From: Clostridiaceae bacterium
GTDB taxonomy: Bacteria; Bacillota; Clostridia; Saccharofermentanales; DTU023
Assembly (NCBI GenBank): GCA_012841255.1
Contig: DUUZ01000235.1
Span: 1-7,110, forward strand
Direction of reading: 5' to 3'
Length of the DNA stretch: 7,110 bases
In this document: piece after piece, positions 1 to 4,270 of the stretch
How the letters are laid out: each line of letters starts with the position of its first letter
How positions within the stretch are numbered: position 1 is the stretch's first letter
The notes under the pieces: model-generated
Database searches by the model: none
Told to the model about the DNA's origin: nothing
The model's input: the letters and a program-made list of their open reading frames with translations, nothing else
Made by a program: the position numbers and the translations under genes

Positions 1-829
1 CTCCGTAGCCCAGCACCTCTTGGGCCGCCTGCCGGACAAGCTCCGGATCCTTTTCTGTCAGGCTGCCCAGGAGCCTGCGGTAGAGGCCCTGGGCCTTGCC
101 GGCGGCTGCATTTTTCAGCATATGGCAGCTGACCAAAGTGGTCCTGTTGCGGGCCAGGGCCCCCAGATTCTTCAGGAAGGCCTCTCCCCTGTCCCGGGCA
201 AAAAGAACCAGGGCCACAGCCGACAGGAAGTCGTCCAGGGAAGGCGTCAGTCCCGGGCCGAAGCCGATCAGGCGGGCGGAAAGGGCCGAAAGCCCCTCTT
301 CCTCGCCCCGGACCAGGGCATGGGTGAAGTTGCGAAGATCCCTGGCGATAAAGGCACAGTAGTGGTTGCCGGGATTGCGGGGCAGGTCTTCTTCCCCCGG
401 GATCCAGGCGGCCAGGGGCGCAATGCCCGGGGAATCGGCCGCAAGGAGGATCGCCTTCAGGTCATCCAGGACCGCCGGGTCGGGCGAAAAGTTGCGGAAC
501 TGATCCCGCTCGACAAAGACCGGCCGGACCCGGGCCTCTTTCAATGAGATGCGGCGTCCGCCGGGCAGGCGGACCGACAGGCGTTCAAAGACCAGTTCGC
601 TCCCGGGCGAAAGTCCCAGGGGGCCGGTGTGGTCCAGGTTCACGGAAAAGCCGGTCGGCATGACGCCCTTGGGTGCCACGGTCACAGTCACCAGTTCGTC
701 CTGGCCGGTCAGGACATTGACCGACCGGTCGAAGACCGAATGAACCCGGCCCGAAAAGAGGGGGCGGGCAAGCATGAGCTGGCGGAGGTCCGCCGCAAGC
801 TCGGTCCCTGTCAGCTGCAGGGGCATCAT
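1..829 (-). CDS. DUF2877 / AllH-like oxamate carbamoyltransferase subunit, 3'-truncated by window edge
   Basis: The leftward frame is open for 276 codons from an ATG at 829 to the window edge, so the C-terminus is missing. The key motif is LIGFGPGLTPSLDDFLSA at residues 187-204, the DUF2877 signature (usually GLGPGLTPSGDD), followed by TTLVSCHMLKNAAAGK at about 230-245. Residues 1-130 form a beta-rich N-terminal half. DUF2877 includes E. coli AllH (YlbF), which works with AllF and AllG to convert oxalurate to oxamate and carbamoyl phosphate in anaerobic allantoin breakdown. The family is about 270-300 residues, so probably only the last few tens of residues are outside. The start is chosen because ATG overlaps the regulator's TGA as ATGA and has an AAGGAG eight bases upstream; a second ATG follows immediately. 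The usual Gly of the SGDD motif is Leu here. Family assignment is firm; the oxamate role is inferred, and FdrA-like and DUF1116 partners should lie to the left. Confidence 0.85.
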   Translation of the reverse strand, partial: MMPLQLTGTELAADLRQLMLARPLFSGRVHSVFDRSVNVLTGQDELVTVTVAPKGVMPTGFSVNLDHTGPLGLSPGSELVFERLSVRLPGGRRISLKEARVRPVFVERDQFRNFSPDPAVLDDLKAILLAADSPGIAPLAAWIPGEEDLPRNPGNHYCAFIARDLRNFTHALVRGEEEGLSALSARLIGFGPGLTPSLDDFLSAVALVLFARDRGEAFLKNLGALARNRTTLVSCHMLKNAAAGKAQGLYRRLLGSLTEKDPELVRQAAQEVLGYG

Positions 830-2511
830 TGGATCAGCTCCTTGATCTTCAAAGCCAGCTGAAAATTGAAAGCCGTCTCCGGATCCCGAAGGTCAATGCC
901 GTAGACATCCCGGATCCGGTTGATCCGGTAAATAATTGTGTTGTAGTGGGTAAAGAGGACCTCCGACACCCGCTTCAGGTTGCCGCCCGATTCAAAGTAG
1001 ACCCGGATGGTCTCAATCAGGTCCCCTCTCTGGCTGGCATCGTGTTCCTCCAGGGCGCTCAGGATCTCCTCGGCATAGGCCAGGGCATCCTCGCGCAGGA
1101 GCGGATGGCCCAGGACCCGGAGCAGGCCCAGGTCGTCATAGAAGAGGACCGACTCCCCCCGGTCTCCCCGGGAGAGCAGGATGCGGACCGACTGCTCGGC
1201 CTGGTGCAGGCTGGCCGGCAGTTGGCGGTAGGAGGGCACGCAGGACCCCACCCCGATAAAGGTGTAGAGGTCAGCCCCCCGCTCCTTCAGGCAGTTGATC
1301 AGAACCTCGATGAAGCGCTTGCAAAGGGAATGGCGGCCGTCCACCGGGCATTCATTGTCAAACTGCAGGAGGAAGACAGCCCGGTCGGTCTGGCGGGTGG
1401 ACAGGAAAAAACCCTGGTATTCGCTTTTCAGGCGGTTGGTCAGATTCAGAAGGCCCGTATTCAGGTTCTTGATCATGCGGCTGTTGTTGGGCGTCATCCG
1501 GACCGTCTGATCCTGGTCCATGATAAGGACGATCATCTGGCTGGGCAGGGAGGGATCGAAGCGGTAGAGGTCGGCCGTCTCGATGGCCTTGGCCTGTTCG
1601 GCCGGGTCCTCGTTCAAAAGCTGCTCCAGGAAGGTGGTCTGGTGGACATTCTCCCGTTCCACCAGGGTGGTCCGGTTGAGGATGTCGAGCGCAATCAAAG
1701 TGGTGATGGACTCGATGACGAAAAGATCCTGGGCCCTAAGGCTCCCGTCGGTATCCCAGAAGAAGATGCTGCCGTAGTGGAGATTGTCAAAGTAGATGGG
1801 GACGCTGAAACGGCGAAGCCCGTTCTTGCCCACCGAAACCTCCTGGCTGCGGGTCCGGGGCAGGAGCCCCTCCCGGCCCGACTCCATAGAAGCCAGAAGC
1901 TCCCGGTAATCGTCTTCGATCAGGGCGGCCTTGGCCTCGTCGGGACAGTAGAAATGCGTCTCCCGGAACATGTCGTCCCGGATGGCGACCGGGGCGCCTG
2001 TGGCCAGATAGATCTCCTTGGCAATGGCGGTCATGCCGCCCTGGCGGAGCATGATTTCCCGGACAGTCCGGTTGAAATCGTTGATCCTGCCCAAAAGCAG
2101 AGTCTGGGCCCCGATGATATGGTTGAAAATTTCCTTGATTAATTCGCCGTAGGGAACGTCTGCCGGGATCCGGATAATGGGAAAGTTCAGGTCGTTGGCG
2201 ATCCTGATGGCATTGGCCGGCACCTCGCTGATATAGCGCTGTGTTTTGACCCCCAGGCCAGCCACGCCCTTGGCATGAAGTTCGGGGATCAGGCGTTCCA
2301 GGGCAAAGATATCATCGCTGAAAGTATAGGCGGTGGTCAGGAGGAACTCCCCCGGCCGCACCCATTCCACGATATCCGGGACCTCCATGACATTGACGGA
2401 GAAGACGCCCTTGTCCAGCCCCTCACGGCCAGCCAGGACTTCAGCCCCTTCAAGGAGCCCGACCTGCAGGATATCGCGAAGTTGTATGGCTAATTTGATC
2501 CGGTCTTCCAT
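826..2511 (-). CDS. PucR-family transcriptional regulator
   Basis: This is a cytoplasmic DNA-binding regulator of 561 residues, normal for the PucR/CdaR family. Residues 13-135 match the PucR N-terminal domain (LRDILQ, VRPGEFLLTTAYTF, then FPIIRIPADVPY). Residues about 150-282 look like a divergent GAF-type sensor (AIAKEIYLATGAPVAIRD, later RRFSVPIYFDNLHYGSIFFW). Residues about 293-445 resemble the degenerate-GGDEF CdaR domain. Residues 498-557 are the C-terminal PucR helix-turn-helix, with NLKRVSEVLFTHYNT-IIYRINRI as the recognition region. The start ATG has GGAGG eight bases upstream. The gene is transcribed away from the molybdenum hydroxylase operon and overlaps the AllH-like gene by 4 bp, so it probably controls one or both. 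Family members often activate purine or allantoin catabolism in response to a pathway intermediate. The ligand here is unknown. Assignment to the family is firm; the regulated genes are inferred from position. Confidence 0.93.
   Translation of the reverse strand: MEDRIKLAIQLRDILQVGLLEGAEVLAGREGLDKGVFSVNVMEVPDIVEWVRPGEFLLTTAYTFSDDIFALERLIPELHAKGVAGLGVKTQRYISEVPANAIRIANDLNFPIIRIPADVPYGELIKEIFNHIIGAQTLLLGRINDFNRTVREIMLRQGGMTAIAKEIYLATGAPVAIRDDMFRETHFYCPDEAKAALIEDDYRELLASMESGREGLLPRTRSQEVSVGKNGLRRFSVPIYFDNLHYGSIFFWDTDGSLRAQDLFVIESITTLIALDILNRTTLVERENVHQTTFLEQLLNEDPAEQAKAIETADLYRFDPSLPSQMIVLIMDQDQTVRMTPNNSRMIKNLNTGLLNLTNRLKSEYQGFFLSTRQTDRAVFLLQFDNECPVDGRHSLCKRFIEVLINCLKERGADLYTFIGVGSCVPSYRQLPASLHQAEQSVRILLSRGDRGESVLFYDDLGLLRVLGHPLLREDALAYAEEILSALEEHDASQRGDLIETIRVYFESGGNLKRVSEVLFTHYNTIIYRINRIRDVYGIDLRDPETAFNFQLALKIKELIQ
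838..843 (-). promoter_or_regulatory. Shine-Dalgarno of the AllH-like gene
   Basis: AAGGAG read leftward lies inside the last codons of the PucR-type gene, with an 8-base spacer to the ATG at 829. It fixes the start of the AllH-like gene and, with the ATGA overlap, supports translational coupling to the regulator. Confidence 0.7.
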
Positions 2512-2519
2512 GGGGGACG

Positions 2520-2524
2520 CCTCC
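2520..2524 (-). promoter_or_regulatory. Shine-Dalgarno of the PucR-type regulator
   Basis: GGAGG read leftward with an 8-base spacer to the ATG at 2511. It supports the chosen start; no in-frame upstream alternative looks better. Confidence 0.65.
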
Positions 2525-2596
2525 GTATCCTTATTTTACACAAATGCTTGGCTGGAATGCTTGTCCTCATCTAACAGCAATAACAGGATAACACAC

Positions 2597-2624
2597 ATTT
2601 TTTATGTTAATCGCTTACAATCAA
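2597..2624 (-). promoter_or_regulatory. Candidate sigma-70 promoter for the regulator/AllH block
   Basis: Read leftward, TTGATT (2624-2619) and AAAAAT (2602-2597) are separated by 16 bases; each matches the consensus at 4 of 6 positions. A transcript would have an untranslated leader of about 80 bases. An alternative -10, TAAAAT, lies closer to the gene near 2533-2538 but has no good -35. Weak evidence. Confidence 0.25.
2606..2619. promoter_or_regulatory. Diverged cre/LacI-type operator, regulator side
   Basis: GTTAATCGCTTACA matches the Bacillota cre consensus TGWNANCGNTNWCA at 12 of 14 positions, with the central CG kept and both mismatches at the left end. Read leftward it is TGTAAGCGATTAAC. 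The 13 bases at 2608-2620 are the inverted copy (12 of 13) of 2729-2741. It lies in the spacer of a candidate leftward promoter, so binding would be expected to repress the regulator. The match was made by eye; another LacI-family protein could be the binder. Confidence 0.4.
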
Positions 2625-2649
2625 ATCCCAGCTCATTGGAGCTCTTTCC

Positions 2650-2661
2650 GGCAATATTGCC
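2650..2661. promoter_or_regulatory. 12-bp perfect palindrome followed by an A-tract
   Basis: GGCAATATTGCC equals its own reverse complement and is followed at once by seven A residues (2662-2668 within CAAAAAAAG). It sits between the two cre-like sites. A gapless palindrome of this size in an AT-rich control region is a reasonable dimer operator candidate. On the minus strand the T-run precedes the palindrome, and on the plus strand it is followed by A, so it is not a terminator in either direction. Confidence 0.4.
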
Positions 2662-2729
2662 AAAAAAAGCAGATCTCTTTTTGTTTTTGTATATGTTTAT
2701 TAATAGAGACTACGCTTTGCCTGGGATAT

Positions 2730-2743
2730 TGTGAGCGATTACG
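2730..2743. promoter_or_regulatory. cre-like / LacI-family operator, hydroxylase side
   Basis: TGTGAGCGATTACG matches the cre consensus TGWNANCGNTNWCA at 13 of 14 positions; only the last base differs. It lies 125 bp upstream of the hydroxylase operon start. CcpA, or another LacI-family repressor, is the expected class of binder, which would link the operon to carbon status or to a local repressor. Its inverted relative is at 2608-2620. Confidence 0.5.
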
Positions 2744-2767
2744 AGGTTCTCAGGCCCCATACGTGAT

Positions 2768-2784
2768 AGAATTATAGTAATTCT
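2768..2784. promoter_or_regulatory. Perfect 7-bp inverted repeat, probable operator
   Basis: AGAATTA and TAATTCT are exact reverse complements around the 3-base centre TAG. TAGAAT and TATAGT inside it resemble -10 boxes, so it may overlap a promoter for the rightward operon, although no good -35 is visible. The dyad is too AT-rich and too far from any T-run to be a terminator. The binding protein is unknown; the adjacent PucR-type regulator is one candidate. Confidence 0.45.
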
Positions 2785-2811
2785 GTACACAAAGCACACC
2801 TGTCTGTGCAA

Positions 2812-2839
2812 TTGAACATTGGGTACTCATCTGCAAAAT
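2812..2839 (+). promoter_or_regulatory. Candidate promoter of the hydroxylase operon
   Basis: TTGAAC (2812-2817) and CAAAAT (2834-2839) are 16 bases apart, each 4 of 6 to consensus, giving a leader of about 20 bases before the GTG. Overlapping it, GAACATTGGGTAC at 2814-2826 agrees at 10 of 13 positions with the PucR box as I recall it from B. subtilis (WWWCNTTGGTTAA). Both matches are weak and by eye. Confidence 0.25.
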
Positions 2840-2855
2840 AAACTTTGCTGAACGA

Positions 2856-2861
2856 AGGAGG
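2856..2861 (+). promoter_or_regulatory. Shine-Dalgarno deciding the GTG start of the FAD subunit
   Basis: AGGAGG with a 6-base spacer to GTG at 2868. No in-frame ATG lies nearby, and the first conserved FAD motif begins only about 28 codons downstream, so the GTG start is well supported. Confidence 0.8.
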
Positions 2862-2867
2862 TTATTC

Positions 2868-3725
2868 GTGCTAAGTCAATTTGATTACGTCAAACCACTT
2901 GTACTGAACGAGGCCTTGGATGTGTTGTCCAAGAATGACAACACCTATATCCTGGCCGGCGGCACGGATCTTTTGATCATGCTGCGCCACAACCTGATCG
3001 ATGCCAGGCATGTCGTCGACATCAAAGCCATCCCCGACCTCAACGTCTTCTCCTATAAAGAAGGCGAGGGACTGGAGATCGGCGCCAATGTCGTCGTCAA
3101 TGCCCTGATCGAGTCGGATGTGGTCAAAGAAAAGTACACAGCCCTCTACGATGCGGCATCCGTGCTCGCCTCGTTCCAGCTCCGCAACCGGGCCACCCTG
3201 GTCGGCAACATCTGCAACGCCTCTCCGGGCGCAGACCTGCCGCCCTCACTCCTCCTCTACAATGCGTCCGTCAAGATCGCAAGCAGCGAGGGTGTCCGGA
3301 CAGTTCCTATCGCGGAATTCTTCACAGGCGTCAAAAAGACCCAGCTGAAAAAGAATGAGCTGGTCGTCTCCGTCTTCCTGCCCGACCCCGGCCAGGGTGA
3401 CACGAGCTGCTACAAGCGTCAGACCCGCCTGAAGGGCCATGACCTCTCCACCGTCGGTGTCGCCTGCCGGCTGGACGGTGCGGGCAAGGTTTCCGTGGCC
3501 ATCAACGCAGTCGCCATCACGCCGCTCCGCCTGACCGCTTTCGAAGAAGAGCTGAACGCCAAAGGGCTGTCCGAGGAGACCATCCTCTGGGGTGAGAAAG
3601 AAATTCAAAACCATATCAGGCCCATATCCGACGTCCGTGCCTCAAAGGAATACCGGCTGCATATGGCCGGCGTCCTCTTTAAACGCTGCATGACACAACT
3701 GATGGAGAAGGAGGCTCACGCATGA
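2868..3725 (+). CDS. Xanthine dehydrogenase-family FAD-binding subunit (XdhB/CoxM type)
   Basis: This is the medium subunit of a molybdenum hydroxylase. It holds the FAD that takes electrons from the 2Fe-2S clusters and passes them to NAD or another acceptor. Its 285 residues are the standard length for a separate FAD subunit. FAD-binding motifs are ILAGGTDLLIMLR at 28-40 and TLVGNICNASPGAD at 110-123; the second normally reads T-x-G-G-N-I, and the first Gly is Val here. The C-terminal domain ends with ISDVRASKEYRLHM at about 253-266, typical of CO-dehydrogenase flavoprotein C-terminal domains. No extra cysteine-rich loop of the 4-hydroxybenzoyl-CoA reductase kind is present. It starts with GTG behind a strong ribosome site and is first in the operon. 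Its TGA overlaps the next ATG by 4 bp. The FAD, 2Fe-2S, Mo order is that of coxMSL, not of E. coli xdhABC. The substrate cannot be read from this subunit. Confidence 0.93.
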   Translation: MLSQFDYVKPLVLNEALDVLSKNDNTYILAGGTDLLIMLRHNLIDARHVVDIKAIPDLNVFSYKEGEGLEIGANVVVNALIESDVVKEKYTALYDAASVLASFQLRNRATLVGNICNASPGADLPPSLLLYNASVKIASSEGVRTVPIAEFFTGVKKTQLKKNELVVSVFLPDPGQGDTSCYKRQTRLKGHDLSTVGVACRLDGAGKVSVAINAVAITPLRLTAFEEELNAKGLSEETILWGEKEIQNHIRPISDVRASKEYRLHMAGVLFKRCMTQLMEKEAHA

Positions 3726-4270
3726 CAACTCATGAAGATAAAGACCTGTGCGCTCTGGAAGCCGCACATCAAGAATCACAAGAACGGCGCATTGTCCTGT
3801 CCCTGACAGTCAATGGCAAGCCTGTCGTGGAAGAGGTTGATCCCACCATGCTCCTCCTCCACTTCCTGCGGGATAAACTCAAGCTCTTCGGGGCCAAGGA
3901 AGCCTGCGGCGAAGGCGAATGCGGCGCCTGTACCATCATCCTGAACGGCGAAGCCGTCACCTCCTGCCTGGTCCTGGCCGCCGAGGCTCAGGGCGCTGAG
4001 ATCGTCACCGTCGAAGGCCTGTCCAAGGACGGGGAACTCAGCATCCTCCAGCAGGAATTTGTTTTCGAAGACGCGCTCCAATGCGGTTTCTGCACACCCG
4101 GCATGCTCATGTCGGCCCGTGCCCTGATCGACCGTCACCCCGACCCCACCGATGAGGAAATCATGGAGGGAATGGGAGGCAACCTGTGCCGCTGCACCGG
4201 TTACCACCAGATTTTCGACGCAGTCAAGCGCGCTGCGAAACGCGAAAGAGAGGAGTTGAACCGTTCATGA
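3722..4270 (+). CDS. Xanthine dehydrogenase-family 2Fe-2S subunit (XdhC/CoxS type)
   Basis: This is the small electron-transfer subunit, 182 residues with two 2Fe-2S clusters that carry electrons from the molybdenum site to FAD. All eight ligand cysteines are visible. The plant-ferredoxin-type cluster uses C62, C67, C70 (CGEGECGAC) and C82. The second cluster, in the helical domain, uses C121, C124 (QCGFCTPGM) and C156, C158 (NLCRCTGY). The ferredoxin fold begins at about residue 24 (IVLSLTVNG). The preceding 23 or so residues are a charged, hydrophilic extension with no signal-peptide character, so the enzyme is likely cytoplasmic. AAGGAGG lies seven bases before the ATG, which overlaps the FAD gene's stop (ATGA), so the long start is favoured. 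It also overlaps the molybdenum subunit gene by 4 bp. Assignment is firm. Confidence 0.95.
   Translation: MTTHEDKDLCALEAAHQESQERRIVLSLTVNGKPVVEEVDPTMLLLHFLRDKLKLFGAKEACGEGECGACTIILNGEAVTSCLVLAAEAQGAEIVTVEGLSKDGELSILQQEFVFEDALQCGFCTPGMLMSARALIDRHPDPTDEEIMEGMGGNLCRCTGYHQIFDAVKRAAKREREELNRS

Larger units (their letters stand above)
2512..2867. other. Divergent intergenic control region
   Basis: This 356-bp gap separates the leftward regulator from the rightward hydroxylase operon and is much richer in A and T than the flanking genes. I see no credible protein gene in it: short frames that cross it are extensions from the antisense side of the regulator and lack ribosome sites. It holds two related inverted operator-like sites, two perfect palindromes, a pair of direct AATGCTTG repeats (2543-2550 and 2556-2563), a 5-bp-arm inverted repeat at 2630-2643 and candidate promoters on both strands. 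Each stronger element is listed separately. Confidence 0.85.

Noticed and set aside
20..862. Plus-strand frames of 64-175 codons at the left edge
   Set aside because: They lie antisense to the AllH-like gene, which has a clear family motif and start.
829..2142. Long 437-codon plus-strand frame opposite the regulator
   Set aside because: It is the antisense shadow of a well-supported PucR-family gene in GC-rich DNA. The translation has no recognisable domain and no ribosome site.
2630..2643. AGCTC-ATTG-GAGCT inverted repeat as an operator
   Set aside because: The 5-bp arms are likely by chance in a 356-bp region and match no known site; it is mentioned only within the control-region entry.
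2333..2734. 133-codon plus-strand frame crossing into the control region
   Set aside because: It begins inside the regulator's antisense strand, has no ribosome site and ends in AT-rich promoter DNA with no domain.
2794..2809. GCACA-N6-TGTGC inverted repeat as a riboswitch or attenuator stem
   Set aside because: The stem is only 5 bp with no T-run or conserved core, and it lies upstream of the likely transcription start.
4186..4266. Upstream start for the molybdenum subunit (27 extra residues)
   Set aside because: These codons lie within the 2Fe-2S gene and encode an Arg/Pro-rich out-of-frame copy of its cluster region. The ATG at 4267 with the ATGA overlap fits the operon pattern.
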